A DNA stretch of 64,000 bases. Origin: Acidimicrobiaceae bacterium (GTDB taxonomy: Bacteria > Actinomycetota > Acidimicrobiia > Acidimicrobiales > UBA8190). The stretch lies in the NCBI GenBank assembly GCA_003151955.1, contig PLZB01000049.1:1-64000 (forward strand), read 5' to 3'. The notes under the pieces are model-generated. The model saw only the letters and a list, made by a program, of their open reading frames with translations. It was not told where the DNA came from and ran no database searches. Position numbers and translations under genes: made by a program. Every line of letters begins with the position of its first letter. The stretch's first letter is position 1. This document shows, one piece after another, positions 20,307 to 29,401 of the stretch.

Positions 20307-20698
20307 TCGTCGTCGACGCCTCCATCCTCGCCACGGTCATCGCCGACGACGGTGCCGACGGCCGCCGGTGTCGGGCCGAGCTGCGGGTTGCCCGGGACGT
20401 CGCCGCCCCGGATCTGGTCGACGTCGAATCGGTCTCGGTCCTCCGCAAGCGTTGGACAGCCGGCCTGCTCTCCGCCAAGCGGTTTGCCACCGCCGTCGAA
20501 GATCTCGAGGAACTTCCCATCGACCGCTTCCCGACGGCGCCGCTGATGCGGAGGGCCTACGAGCTCCGGGCCAACGCGACGCCCTACGACGCCACCTACG
20601 TGGCCCTGGCCGAGATCCTGGGCTGCGAGCTCCTGACCGGAGACGGCCGGCTGGCCCGTGCGCCCGGGACCACCTGTGCGATCAGGGTCCTGAAGTGA
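20303..20698 (+). CDS. vapC: VapC PIN-domain toxin
   Basis: PIN-domain ribonuclease of 131 residues. Acidic metal ligands are in place: VVDASIL (Asp5), DVESVSVL (Glu), PYDATYVALAE and LLTGDGRLA. VapC toxins cleave tRNA or rRNA; the target of this one is unknown. GTG start overlaps the antitoxin stop. The presence of a tRNA array 20 kb away is noted but no functional link is shown. Confidence 0.9.
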   Translation: MIVVDASILATVIADDGADGRRCRAELRVARDVAAPDLVDVESVSVLRKRWTAGLLSAKRFATAVEDLEELPIDRFPTAPLMRRAYELRANATPYDATYVALAEILGCELLTGDGRLARAPGTTCAIRVLK

Positions 20699-20705
20699 GT
20701 GCCGC

Positions 20706-21356
20706 TCAGGCCTCGCCGTCCCCGACCGCCTCGTCGACGGCCTCTCGGAGCCGCCGGGCCGCCGCCCCGGGATCGGCCGATCCGGTCAGGTAGCGGACCA
20801 CGACGAACCGCCGGGCCCCCGCCGCGGCCAGGGCGGGAACCGCCTCCGGCGTGACCCCCCCGGTCACGAAGACCGGCCGTCCGGCCCGGCCGGCGGCGTA
20901 GGTCAGATAGTCGGGGCCCGTCCCGGACCGGCCCGGCTTGGTGGGGGTGGCCTCCACCGGCCCGGCCGAGACGTAGTCGACGGGCTCGGACCGGCTGGCG
21001 TCGAGCTCGGCCTCGGCATGGGTGGAGAGGCCGATGACGGCCCCGGGCCCGAGGATCCGGCGGGCCAGGGCCGCTGGGGCGTCGTCCTGGCCGACGTGGA
21101 CCCCATCGGCCTCAACCTCCAGGGCCAGGTCGGGCCGGTCGTTCAAGATGAAGGGGACCGCCAGCTCGGCGCAGACGGCCCGGGCCAGCCGGGCCCGGGC
21201 CAGCAGGGGCCCGGCCTCGAGGGTCTTCTCCCTCAGCTGGACCAGGTCGACCCCGCCCCCGATGCAGGCCTCGAGGAACCGGGCCAGGTCGGGCCGGTCC
21301 CCGGTGCAGAGATAGAGCCGCCGCCCCGCCAGCAGCGAGGCTCGATCAGGGTTCAA
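20706..21356 (-). CDS. thiE: thiamine-phosphate synthase
   Basis: ThiE of 216 residues, joining HMP-pyrophosphate and the thiazole phosphate to make thiamine phosphate in the cytoplasm. GVDLVQLREK, FILNDRPDLALEVEADGVHVGQDD, VIGLSTH, DYVSAGPVEATPTKPG and VFVTGGVTPE are the substrate- and pyrophosphate-binding motifs of the TIM barrel. TTG start overlapping the stop of the HhH-GPD gene (TTGA). No other thiamine gene is nearby and no TPP riboswitch was recognised upstream. Confidence 0.92.
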   Translation of the reverse strand: MNPDRASLLAGRRLYLCTGDRPDLARFLEACIGGGVDLVQLREKTLEAGPLLARARLARAVCAELAVPFILNDRPDLALEVEADGVHVGQDDAPAALARRILGPGAVIGLSTHAEAELDASRSEPVDYVSAGPVEATPTKPGRSGTGPDYLTYAAGRAGRPVFVTGGVTPEAVPALAAAGARRFVVVRYLTGSADPGAAARRLREAVDEAVGDGEA

Positions 21357-22009
21357 CGACCCCCGCCGGCCTTCTTGGCCGGGGCTTTCTCGGCGGCCGT
21401 CTTCTTGGCCGGGGCCTTCTTGGCCGGGGCCTTCTCGGCGGCGGCCCGGGCGGCGGCCTTCATATCCTGCTTGTAGGCCCGGACCCGGGCCAGGGTGTCG
21501 GCGGAGACGATGTCGGCCACGGAGCGGAAGGTGCCGGGATCACCGAAGGGGGAGGTGGCGGCCTCCCAGCCCTCGGGGCGGACCCCGAGCTGCTTGGCCA
21601 GGAGGGCCCCGAAGATCCTGGCCTTCTGGGCCCCGAAGCCGGGGAGCTCGTGGAGGCGGGCCACGAGGTCCTTCCCAGAGGTGGCGCCGGTCCAGACCTT
21701 CTCGGGCTTGCCCCCGTACTTGTCGACGACGAGGAGGCAGAGCTCCTGGACCCGGCGGGCCATCGAAGTGGGGTAGCGGTGGAGGGCGGGTCGCTCGGAG
21801 AAGGCGGCGGCGAGCTCGTCGGGGTCCATGGCGGCCAGGGCCCGGACGTCGAGGTGGCCCCCGAGGCGAAGCTTCAGCTCGGCCGGGCCGGCGAAGGCCC
21901 ACTCCAGGGGGATCTGCTGGTCGAGGACCATCCCGATGAGGAGGGCGAGGGGATCATTGGAGAGGAGGGTGTCGGCCTCGGGCCGGCCGGAGAGGTAGAG
22001 GCTGGGCAT
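21353..22009 (-). CDS. HhH-GPD family base-excision repair-like protein
   Basis: Protein of 218 residues of the HhH-GPD superfamily. PLALLIGMVLDQQIPLEWAF and LHELPGFGAQKARIFGALLAKQLG give the helix-hairpin-helix region; the subfamily is widespread in actinobacteria and its base specificity is not established. The last 40 residues are an Ala/Lys tail with repeated APAKK units, probably unstructured and DNA-binding, like those on histone-like proteins. Its stop overlaps the thiE start. Confidence 0.8.
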   Translation of the reverse strand: MPSLYLSGRPEADTLLSNDPLALLIGMVLDQQIPLEWAFAGPAELKLRLGGHLDVRALAAMDPDELAAAFSERPALHRYPTSMARRVQELCLLVVDKYGGKPEKVWTGATSGKDLVARLHELPGFGAQKARIFGALLAKQLGVRPEGWEAATSPFGDPGTFRSVADIVSADTLARVRAYKQDMKAAARAAAEKAPAKKAPAKKTAAEKAPAKKAGGGR

Positions 22010-22044
22010 GAAAGGACTGTAGATCGGGAGGGGCCCGGGAGGGA

Positions 22045-23145
22045 TCAGAGGGAGGCGTAGAGGGCGTCGATGAGGGCACGGTTGCGGGGGTCCTGCCAGA
22101 GGTGGCCGTAGCGGTTCATGGTGTAGCCGAAGCCGATCCCGGCCTCGGGGTCGGCGAAGCCGAGGGATCCTCCCGCCCCGAAGTGGCCGAAGGCCCCCGG
22201 GTTGGGGCCGAGGGGCCGTTCGGGCTGGCTGAGCTGGAAGCCGATCCCGAAGCGGGAGGGCCGGCCCAGGACGAGGTCGGGCCCGGAGACGACCTCCGTG
22301 GTGGCCCCGGCCAGGGTGTCGGCCCCGAGGAGGCGGAGCGGTCCGAGGGTGCCCCCGGTGGCCAGGGCTCCGAAGACCCGGGCCAACCCCCGGGCGTTGC
22401 CGTGGCCGTTGGTGGAGGGGTGCTGGGCGGCCCGCCAGGCCCGGCTGTTCACGGTCCCGAGGCCGGAGATGCCGGGGGGGTTCCCGTAGACGGGGCGGAG
22501 GCGGATGCCGTGGTCGGGGGGGAAGAGGAAGTCGGCGGTCCGGTCGTCGTCCCCGGGACCGGTCCCGAAGTGGAGGTCGACTCCGAGGGGCCGGGCCACC
22601 CGGTCGGCGAAGGCGGCACCGAAGGTCTGTCCGGTGACCCGGCGGACGAGCTCCCCGGCCAGGAAGCCGAGGGTGTTGACGTGGTAGCCGTGGGCCGAGC
22701 CCGGTTCCCACCAGGGTGCCTCGGCGGCCAGGGCCGAGGTCATGGCCCCCCAGTCGTAGAGGGCCCCGGGGGGGAGGTCCCGGCGGACGCCGGGGAGGCC
22801 GGCCTGGTGGCTGAGGAGCTGCCGGAGGGTGATCCCCTCCTTGCCGGCGGCGCCGAACTCCGGCCAGTGGCGGGACAGGGGGTCCCCGAGGTCGATCCGG
22901 CCCTCCTCGACCAGGATCAGGACGACGAGGGCCACCAGGGCCTTCCCCACCGAGAAGATGTCGACCAGGGTGTCCTCCGTCCAGGGCCGCCGCCGGCCGG
23001 TGTCGGCCCAGCCCCCCCAGAGGTCGACCACGGGCCTCCCCCCCAGGGTGACGGCCACGGCCGCCCCGACCTCGTCCCGGGCCGAGAAGTTCCCGGCGAA
23101 GGCGTCCCGAACCGCCTCGAAGGCGGGGTCGCAGAATCCCTCGAT
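22045..23145 (-). CDS. beta-lactamase-fold serine hydrolase (EstB-like), start codon unclear
   Basis: Class C beta-lactamase/esterase-type hydrolase. SVGK (Ser-x-x-Lys) follows TLVDIF, YHVN gives the Tyr-x-Asn motif, and HFGAGGSLGFADPE is the third active-site region. The conserved N-terminus of the family (GFCDPAFEAVRDAFAGNF, EVGAAVAVTLGGRPVVDLWGG) extends 29 codons beyond the first GTG at 23058, but this extension begins at the upstream stop without any normal start. ATC at 23145, 3 nt after that stop, is the only candidate. Otherwise the product from 23058 is a 337-residue truncated enzyme. Confidence 0.75.
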   Translation of the reverse strand: MEGFCDPAFEAVRDAFAGNFSARDEVGAAVAVTLGGRPVVDLWGGWADTGRRRPWTEDTLVDIFSVGKALVALVVLILVEEGRIDLGDPLSRHWPEFGAAGKEGITLRQLLSHQAGLPGVRRDLPPGALYDWGAMTSALAAEAPWWEPGSAHGYHVNTLGFLAGELVRRVTGQTFGAAFADRVARPLGVDLHFGTGPGDDDRTADFLFPPDHGIRLRPVYGNPPGISGLGTVNSRAWRAAQHPSTNGHGNARGLARVFGALATGGTLGPLRLLGADTLAGATTEVVSGPDLVLGRPSRFGIGFQLSQPERPLGPNPGAFGHFGAGGSLGFADPEAGIGFGYTMNRYGHLWQDPRNRALIDALYASL

Positions 23146-23148
23146 GGC

Positions 23149-24234
23149 TCAGCCCCCCGGGAGGAGGGTCTCGGTGCCGGCCGGCTCGTCGTAGGTGACG
23201 GTGAAGGCGTAGAAACCGGCCACCCCGAGGTTGACGAAGGGGGTCTTCTGGGCCTGGACCATGACGAGGTTCTCCGACCGGGAGGTTCCGGTGGTGAAGC
23301 TCCAGAAGGGGGTGGCGGCCCCCGGGAGGGAGACCGAGAGGGGGAGGCCGGGGGTGACGGTGGAGGTCCCGGCGGTGACGGGGGCCCCGGCGAGGGGGGT
23401 CCCGTGGAGCTGGACGGCGGCGGTCCCCGAGTCGAGGAGGCCGGGGACACAGCCCCGGGTGGTCCCGACGGCGACGCAGAGGCTGATGGAGGAGTCCCCC
23501 CAGAATGCGGTCCCGCCGGTGGTCCCGAGGGAGCGGAGGGGGATGGTGGTGACGGTCGGCCCGGTGGGGAGGGGGGCGCCGAGGACGAGGGTCCCCGAGG
23601 AGCCCGAGAGGTGGAGGCTCCAGGTCTGGCCCAGGCTCCCGGGCATGCCCAGGATGGGGCTGGCCAGGTCCTGGCCGGAGGTATTCATGGCGATCCCCAG
23701 GATCCCGTCGTCCCCGGCGGCGATCGCCGCGGTGATCCCGGCCGCGGTGGGGCAGGTGGGCTTGGCCGCGTCGCAGGAGGTGCTGGTGATGAGGCCGAAG
23801 GGGACGGGCCGGGCCGTGGCCTGGGAGCCGATGGTGACGACGGCGTCGGCGACGACCCCGGTGAAGACGCTCCCCCCGGCGTAGGTGATGGTGTTCCTGG
23901 TGGTGGTGGCCGTCACCCCGGAGCCGGGCCCGGTCCGGATGGCGGGGGCGAAGACGTGGAGGCCGACGGAGCCGGTGTCGAGGAGGACCCGGACCGGGGG
24001 GGAGCTCCCCACGGTCACCTCCACCTCGGGGTTGGCCCCCTTGGGGGTGCCCTGGCCCCCGAGGACGGTGACGGGGACGGAGACGGGGGGGAGGGTCCCC
24101 CCGGGGTTGGTGGTGGCCGGGCCCCCGTCGCCCTTGCCACCGGCCGAACCGCACGCAGCCAGGAGGAGGGGGAGGGCCAGGATCAGGAGAGGGCCGAGGT
24201 GGCGGCGTCGGGGGAGCCGGCTGGGGAGGGCCAT
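23149..24234 (-). CDS. pepsin-like (DUF3443-type) lipoprotein
   Basis: Lipoprotein of 361 residues with signal LLILALPLLLAACG. It carries two aspartic-protease-type signatures: VLLDTGSVGLHV in the first half and GLLDSGTAAVQLH in the second, the layout of bilobal pepsins. This matches the DUF3443 family of bacterial proteins of unknown function. If both aspartates act together it would be an extracytoplasmic aspartic peptidase, which is rare in bacteria. Start ATG at 24234. It lies just ahead of the serine hydrolase, with the stop 3 nt from that gene. Confidence 0.72.
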   Translation of the reverse strand: MALPSRLPRRRHLGPLLILALPLLLAACGSAGGKGDGGPATTNPGGTLPPVSVPVTVLGGQGTPKGANPEVEVTVGSSPPVRVLLDTGSVGLHVFAPAIRTGPGSGVTATTTRNTITYAGGSVFTGVVADAVVTIGSQATARPVPFGLITSTSCDAAKPTCPTAAGITAAIAAGDDGILGIAMNTSGQDLASPILGMPGSLGQTWSLHLSGSSGTLVLGAPLPTGPTVTTIPLRSLGTTGGTAFWGDSSISLCVAVGTTRGCVPGLLDSGTAAVQLHGTPLAGAPVTAGTSTVTPGLPLSVSLPGAATPFWSFTTGTSRSENLVMVQAQKTPFVNLGVAGFYAFTVTYDEPAGTETLLPGG

Positions 24235-24281
24235 GGTGAGGGAATGGTAGGGCCGGCGAGCCCGGGGGACAGGTCGCCGCG

Positions 24282-24322
24282 TTGACGCCCACCCCATTGT
24301 GACGTACGATCCGATGGATCGG
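24282..24322 (+). promoter_or_regulatory. P450 promoter with operator
   Basis: TTGACG (24282-24287), 17-bp spacer, TACGAT (24305-24310), followed at once by CCGATGGATCGG (24311-24322), a perfect dyad where a TetR protein could block initiation. Confidence 0.6.
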
Positions 24323-24358
24323 ACTGCCTGTTCGATACACAGGAGGGGATGTCCGACC

Positions 24359-25588
24359 ATGGAGTTGACCGAGGCCGTCGATCTTGCCGATTCCCGCACC
24401 TTCGCGGCGGGGGTGCCCCACGACTACTTCACGTTCCTCCGCCGGCACGACCCTGTCCACTGGCAGGAGGAGCCGGCCGGGCCGGGGTTCTGGGCCGTCA
24501 CCCGCTACGAGGACTGCGTCGCCGTCAACCGGGACTACGAGCACTTCTCCTCGTTCCGGCGGGGATCGCTCCCCTTCGAGCTCCCCGACGACGTCGTCGA
24601 GCAGCACCGGCTGATGATGGTGAACATGGACCCGCCCCTGCACACCCGGTACCGGCGGCTGGTGAACAAGGGGTTCACCCCCCGGATGGTGTCCCAGCTC
24701 GAGGAGACCATCCACAGCGTCACCGACGAGATCATCGACGGGGTCTGCGAGAAGGGGGAGGCGGAGTTCGTCACCGAGGTCTCCTCCCGGCTCCCCCTCA
24801 TCGTCATCGCCGAGCTCCTCGGGGTCCCGGCCGAGGACCGGGACCGGATGTTCGACTGGTCGAACCGGATGGTCGGGTACGAGGACCCCGAGTTCGGGCT
24901 GACCGAGGAGGACGCCGCCAACGCCTCCCTCGAGCTCTACGCCTACGCGGCCCAGCTCTTCGCCGAGAAGCGGGTCGGGTCCCACGAGGACCTCATGACG
25001 GTCCTGGCCAACATCGAGCTCGACGGGGAGCAGCTCACCGAGCTCGAGCTCGAGCTCTTCTTCCTGATGCTCACCATCGCCGGGAACGAGACGACCCGGA
25101 ACCTGGTCTCCGGGGCGATGCTGGCCTTCTTCGAGTTCCCGGACCAGTGGGAGCGGCTCAGGGCCGACCGGTCCCTCCTGCCCTCGGCGGTGGAGGAGAT
25201 GCTCCGGTTCGTGAGCCCGGTGATGAACTTCCGGAGAACCGTCACCGCGCCGTTCGAGCTGAACGGGAGGAAGCTGGCCGAGGACGACAAGGTCATCTTC
25301 TTCCACTCCTCGGCCAACCGGGACGAGACGGTCTTCGCCGACCCGATGCGGTTCGACGTGGGCCGGAGCCCCAACCCCCACATGGCCTTCGGGGGCGGGG
25401 GGCCCCACTTCTGCCTGGGGGCCAACCTGGCCCGGATGGAGATCCGGGTCATCTTCGACCACCTCCTGGACCGGCTCCCCGACCTCCGGCCCAACGGGCC
25501 CGCCGACCGGCTCCAGTCCCAGTTCATCAACGGGGTCAAGCACCTCCCGGTGGCCTTCACCCCCTCGGCGCCCCTGGGCCGGGTCTGA
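24359..25588 (+). CDS. cytochrome P450
   Basis: P450 monooxygenase of 409 residues. The I-helix oxygen-binding motif AGNETTRN, the ExxR motif in VEEMLRF, and the heme loop [16 protein letters not shown] with Cys about residue 352 are intact. The sequence looks closest to CYP125/142-like steroid oxidases of actinobacteria, an inference from memory. AGGAGG precedes ATG at 24359. The downstream TetR, LLM and SRPBCC genes fit a lipid or steroid catabolic cluster; electron partners are not encoded nearby. Confidence 0.92.
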   Translation: MELTEAVDLADSRTFAAGVPHDYFTFLRRHDPVHWQEEPAGPGFWAVTRYEDCVAVNRDYEHFSSFRRGSLPFELPDDVVEQHRLMMVNMDPPLHTRYRRLVNKGFTPRMVSQLEETIHSVTDEIIDGVCEKGEAEFVTEVSSRLPLIVIAELLGVPAEDRDRMFDWSNRMVGYEDPEFGLTEEDAANASLELYAYAAQLFAEKRVGSHEDLMTVLANIELDGEQLTELELELFFLMLTIAGNETTRNLVSGAMLAFFEFPDQWERLRADRSLLPSAVEEMLRFVSPVMNFRRTVTAPFELNGRKLAEDDKVIFFHSSANRDETVFADPMRFDVGRSPNPHMAFGGGGPHFCLGANLARMEIRVIFDHLLDRLPDLRPNGPADRLQSQFINGVKHLPVAFTPSAPLGRV

Positions 25589-25592
25589 GCAG

Positions 25593-26210
25593 GTGGGGCG
25601 GCGGTCGCCGGACCAGCTGAAGGACGTCATCCGGGACTTCCGGCGGGACCAGATCATCGACGTGGCCCGGCGGCTCTTCGGGGAGCGGGGGACGACGGAG
25701 GTCTCCATGGACGAGATCGCGGCCGAGGCCCAGGTGGCCCGGTCGACGATCTACGTCTACTTCGCCAACCGGGACGAGCTCCTCCGGGCCTGCCTGAAGC
25801 AGATGTACGGGCTCGTCCAGTCGGCGGTGGCGGGGGCCTCGGAGGTCGACGCCACCCCCCGGCTCCGGCTCCGGGCCGTCGTCAGGGGGTTGCTGGAGCG
25901 GATGGACGACAACTCGGCCTTCTTCCGGCTGGCCGTGGCCACCCAGTCGGCCCCCGGCAACGCCGGGGCCGCCGTCGACGCCGAGCTGGCCACCATCGCC
26001 CTCGACATGGCCCGGCTCCTGGAGGACCTGGTCCGGGCCGGGGTGGAGGCCGGGGAGTTCCGGGCCCTCGACCCGGCCCGGGGTGCGGCCCTGATCGGCC
26101 AGCAGATCTACGGGGCCATGTCGGTCCGGGCCGGGGACCCGGCCCCGCTTCCCCTGGAGGAGGCCGTGGACGAGATCTGCGACTTCCTCCTCCAGGGCCT
26201 GGCCCGCTGA
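25593..26210 (+). CDS. TetR family transcriptional regulator
   Basis: TetR-type regulator of 205 residues. The helix-turn-helix reads [26 protein letters not shown] with NRDELL following. It starts with GTG 4 nt after the P450 stop, so it is in the P450 operon and probably acts on the dyad at the P450 promoter. The C-terminal domain is helical; ligand unknown. Confidence 0.85.
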   Translation: MGRRSPDQLKDVIRDFRRDQIIDVARRLFGERGTTEVSMDEIAAEAQVARSTIYVYFANRDELLRACLKQMYGLVQSAVAGASEVDATPRLRLRAVVRGLLERMDDNSAFFRLAVATQSAPGNAGAAVDAELATIALDMARLLEDLVRAGVEAGEFRALDPARGAALIGQQIYGAMSVRAGDPAPLPLEEAVDEICDFLLQGLAR

Positions 26211-26224
26211 GGAAGGATCCCGGT

Positions 26225-27100
26225 ATGCGAATCGACCTCTGGATGCCGACCCCGAACCCCTTCACCACCCCCGAGCTCCTCGAGGCGGTGGGCCGGGAGG
26301 CCGACGAGCGGGGGATCGGGACGATCTGGGTGGGGGAGCACGTCGTCTTCTTCGAGAACTACGCCTCGGCCTACCCCTATGCCGACGACGGGAAGATGCC
26401 CATCCCCCCGGGGACAGGCCTCCTCGAGCCCCTCACCACCCTGGCCTTCCTGGCCGGTTGCACCCGGGAGGTCCGGCTGGGGACGGCCATGCTCCTCCTT
26501 CCCCAGCGGAACCCCGTCTACACGGCCAAGGAGGTCGGGACGATCGACTGGCTCTCGAAGGGCCGGGTCGACCTCGGGGTGGGGGTGGGCTGGCTCGAGG
26601 AGGAGTTCGAGGCCCTGAACGTCCCCTTCGCCCGGCGCGGCGTCCGGACCGACGAGTACCTCGCCGTCCTCGACACCCTGTGGTGCGACGAGCCCTCGGC
26701 CTTCGAGGGGGAGCTCTACACCCTCCCCTCCTGCTCCATGCAGCCCAAGCCGGTCCAGAGCCCCCATCCCCCCATCCACATCGGCGGGGAGGGGGAGCCG
26801 GCCCTGCGGCGGACGGCCCGGGCCGGCCAGGGCTGGCACACCTTCAACCGGCTCCCCGCCGACCTGGCCGCCCCCCTGGCCCGTCTCGACGAGCTCCTCG
26901 CCGCCGAGGGCCGGAGCCGGTCCCAGATCACCGTCACCGTCTGCCCCTACTTCCAGGCCTTCACCCCCGAGATGATCGACCAGTACGCCGAGGCCGGGGC
27001 GGACAAGGTGGCCGCCCTCTTCTTCGCCGGCGGTCCCGACGACGTCCCGGCCGCCTTCGACGGTCTCCAACCCTTCCTGGACCGGGCCGCCGCCTGCTGA
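26225..27100 (+). CDS. LLM-class (F420-dependent) oxidoreductase
   Basis: Luciferase-like monooxygenase family protein of 291 residues, probably using reduced F420 as in most actinobacterial members. WVGEHVVFF, TAMLLLPQRNPVYTAKEVGTID, DLGVGVGWLEEEFEALNVPF and PIHIGGEGEPALRRTAR are family marks of the TIM barrel. 14 nt after the TetR stop, so probably in the same operon. Substrate unknown. Confidence 0.88.
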   Translation: MRIDLWMPTPNPFTTPELLEAVGREADERGIGTIWVGEHVVFFENYASAYPYADDGKMPIPPGTGLLEPLTTLAFLAGCTREVRLGTAMLLLPQRNPVYTAKEVGTIDWLSKGRVDLGVGVGWLEEEFEALNVPFARRGVRTDEYLAVLDTLWCDEPSAFEGELYTLPSCSMQPKPVQSPHPPIHIGGEGEPALRRTARAGQGWHTFNRLPADLAAPLARLDELLAAEGRSRSQITVTVCPYFQAFTPEMIDQYAEAGADKVAALFFAGGPDDVPAAFDGLQPFLDRAAAC

Positions 27101-27217
27101 GCGGTTCCCCGGGGGGCCGGGGTCGTCAGGTGTCCAGGGCGGGTGGGGATGCCATGCTGGGCTGGTGGAGGGGCGGCACCAGGTGATCCTCATCGTCTGC
27201 GCCCGGAGGGACTGACC

Positions 27218-27709
27218 GTGCAGGACCACCAGTTCCACGTCGACGTCGAGGGGACCCCGGCCGAGGTCTGGAAGCTCTTCTGGTACCGGGGGCCCCGACC
27301 CCCGACGGCCTCGGGGGTCACCATCGAGATCCTCCACCCCGGCGACGAGGTGGGGGAGGGGCTCATCCGGCACTGCACCTTCCGGGTCCCCCGCTACCTC
27401 CTCTCCGGGGGGGTGGGCCGCTCCTGGGAGTGGCTGACCGAGGTGCGGCCGGTGGAGTCCTGGAAGTACGACGCCATCGGGAAGCCCCTCTGGTCGAGGG
27501 CCGAGGGCTGGACCCGGCTCGAGGACCTCGGGGAGGGGCGGACCCGGATCCATTTCCGGGAGACCTACGAGGCCTTCAACCCCCTGGCCCGGCTCCTCCT
27601 CGAGAAGCGGGTCCACCGGTTCATCTCGAAGGACAACGACCGGCTCATCGGCGAGGCCATCAACGGGGGGATCGCCCAGCTCCGGGCCCGGCGGGCCGGA
27701 GGGCCGTGA
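27218..27709 (+). CDS. SRPBCC family protein
   Basis: Protein of 163 residues with the START/SRPBCC fold: HQFHVDVEGTPAEVWKLFWYR at the N-terminus, WEWLTEVRPVESWKYDAIG in the middle and a long C-terminal helix from FNPLARLLLEKRVHRF. These proteins bind hydrophobic ligands such as lipids or polyketides. GTG at 27218 has GGAGGG upstream. The last 50 nt overlap the end of the convergent methyltransferase gene. Confidence 0.7.
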   Translation: MQDHQFHVDVEGTPAEVWKLFWYRGPRPPTASGVTIEILHPGDEVGEGLIRHCTFRVPRYLLSGGVGRSWEWLTEVRPVESWKYDAIGKPLWSRAEGWTRLEDLGEGRTRIHFRETYEAFNPLARLLLEKRVHRFISKDNDRLIGEAINGGIAQLRARRAGGP

Positions 27710-28502
27710 AGATCTGGAAGGCCAGGGGGAAGCGGCACAGCCCCCGTGGCTCCCCGAACCGGGCCAGGTGGACCTCCACCACGGCGCGGGCCCCCTCCAT
27801 CTCCGCCTCGGGGACCCCCATGAAGCGGAGCTGGGCCTCGTCGATGACGGCCAGCCCCGCCGCCTCCACCACCAGCTCGTGGTCGACCCCGTCCACGTCG
27901 GCGAAGCCGGCGGCGGTGAGGATGGTCGTGACCCGGTCGGGGTCGGCCAGGGTGAAGGGCCCGGTGGGGGAGGTCCCCGGGCCGGCCGGCAGGGGAGCGG
28001 GGACGAAGGGGGCCAGGACGGGGCCGACGAACCAGGGGTTCCGGTCGAGGGACTGCCAGCAGGCGAAGCCGAGCCGGCCACCCGGGCGGAGGAGGCCGGC
28101 GATGTTGGTGAAGGCGGCGACGGGATCCTCGAAGAACATGACCCCGAACTGGCTGAGGGCCACGTCGAACGGGCTCCCCTCGACGGGGTCGGTCTGGACG
28201 TCGGCGGACATGAACGAGCATCCGGTGGCGTCGGCCTCGGCGGCACGGCGCCGGGCCAGGGCCAGGAGGGGCTCGGAGATGTCGGCCCCCACCACCCGTC
28301 CCCCCGGGGCGACGACCCGGGAGGCGGCGATGGCGGTCTTCCCGCCCCCGGAGCCGACGTCGAGGACGGCCTCGCCGGGTCGGAGGTCGAGGGCTCCGAG
28401 AAGGTAGGGGGTCACGGTGTCGGTGAGCTGCTCCCGACGGGGCCACATCGCCGCCCAGTCCTCGTCGTTCCAGCGCCGTCGCTCGGCCTCGTTGGTGGGC
28501 AT
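27660..28502 (-). CDS. class I SAM-dependent methyltransferase
   Basis: Methyltransferase of 280 residues (type 11). VLDVGSGGGKTAIA is motif I for SAM, VVGADISEPLLALARRR is motif II, and DVALSQFGVMFFEDPVAAF the catalytic-edge region. The C-terminal cap varies within the family and does not tell the substrate. Convergent with the SRPBCC gene by 50 nt. Confidence 0.85.
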   Translation of the reverse strand: MPTNEAERRRWNDEDWAAMWPRREQLTDTVTPYLLGALDLRPGEAVLDVGSGGGKTAIAASRVVAPGGRVVGADISEPLLALARRRAAEADATGCSFMSADVQTDPVEGSPFDVALSQFGVMFFEDPVAAFTNIAGLLRPGGRLGFACWQSLDRNPWFVGPVLAPFVPAPLPAGPGTSPTGPFTLADPDRVTTILTAAGFADVDGVDHELVVEAAGLAVIDEAQLRFMGVPEAEMEGARAVVEVHLARFGEPRGLCRFPLAFQIFTALRPAGPGAGRSPR

Positions 28503-28547
28503 TTCCGCAGGCTAGGCGGCCCGGGGTGGCCCACGGGGTCCCCCGGG

Positions 28548-28553
28548 TAGGCT
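28548..28553 (+). promoter_or_regulatory. -10 box of leaderless lipase gene
   Basis: TAGGCT six nt before GTG 28560; the same box and spacing precede GTG 42531 on the minus strand. Confidence 0.5.
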
Positions 28554-28559
28554 CCGGCC

Positions 28560-29401
28560 GTGTCCGTCGCCGCCGCCGGTCGGCTCTGGCAGGCCCTGGC
28601 CTCCCTGCCCGGACGGGGTGACGACGCCCGGGCCGTCCTGAACGGACTCCTCGGGGACGTCCTGGCCGACCAGGGCTCACCGCTGGCCATCCCCATGACC
28701 CTCCGCCACCTGGGCTCCGACCTTCCGTGGAGCGGGACGCGCTGGCCCGGCTCCCCGACGGGTTGGTCCGGGCCTGGCCGGTGCCGGTGGAGGAGATCAC
28801 CCTGATCGGGCACAGCATGGGGGGACTGGTCGTCCGGTCCGCCTGCCACTACGGGCCGACCCATCGGGGTCGACCGGTCCGGAGCTGGTTCCACCGTTCC
28901 TGGACGGCCCGGGTCCGGCGGGTCGTCCTCCTGGGCGCCCCCAACACCGGGGCTCCCCTCGAGATGCTGGCCACTATCGCCAGCGCCGCGCTCTGGGCTC
29001 TCCCCCTGCCACCGGCCCGGCTCGTCGGCCTCGGCCTCGGCCAGCGGAGTGCCGGCATCCGGGACCTCCGGTTCGGGGCCCTCCTCGAGGGGGACTGGCT
29101 CGAGCAGGACCCCGACGCCCGGCGGCGGCCGACACCCCACCGGGTCCGCCCCCTGCGACGGGCCGACTACCTCCTGGTGGCCGGCCACCTGGCCGCCCAG
29201 CCGGACACGGTCCTGGCCCGCATCCTCGGCGACGCCCTGGTCACCGTGCCGAGCGCCACCGGCCGGCTGGCCCCGACGGCGGAAGGGGACCGCTCCCTGT
29301 TCCCGGGCTCGACCAGCCGGGTCCTCCCGAGCACGTCCCACCTGGCCCTGGCCGCCGATCCGGGTGTCTACGGCGAGATCGACCGGTGGTGGCGAGGGTG
29401 A
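28560..29401 (+). pseudogene. PGAP1/lipase-like hydrolase with internal deletion
   Basis: The first frame from GTG 28560 gives the family N-terminus (RAVLNGLLGDVLADQGSPLA, PMTLRHLGSDL) and stops being credible near 28725. A second frame from 28727 continues VERDALARLPDGLVRAWPVPVEE, GHSMGGLVVRSACHYG and ends normally at 29401. In relatives about 50 residues with the oxyanion VHG motif lie between DALARLP and the AWPVPVEE helix; they are missing here, with a frameshift at 28724-28727. The catalytic Ser remains but activity is unlikely. A 224-residue protein could still be made from 28727. Confidence 0.65.

Noticed and set aside
21353-25708. Single giant minus-strand protein
   Set aside because: The frame is open by chance through several genes; only its last 218 codons, from ATG 22009, match a family.
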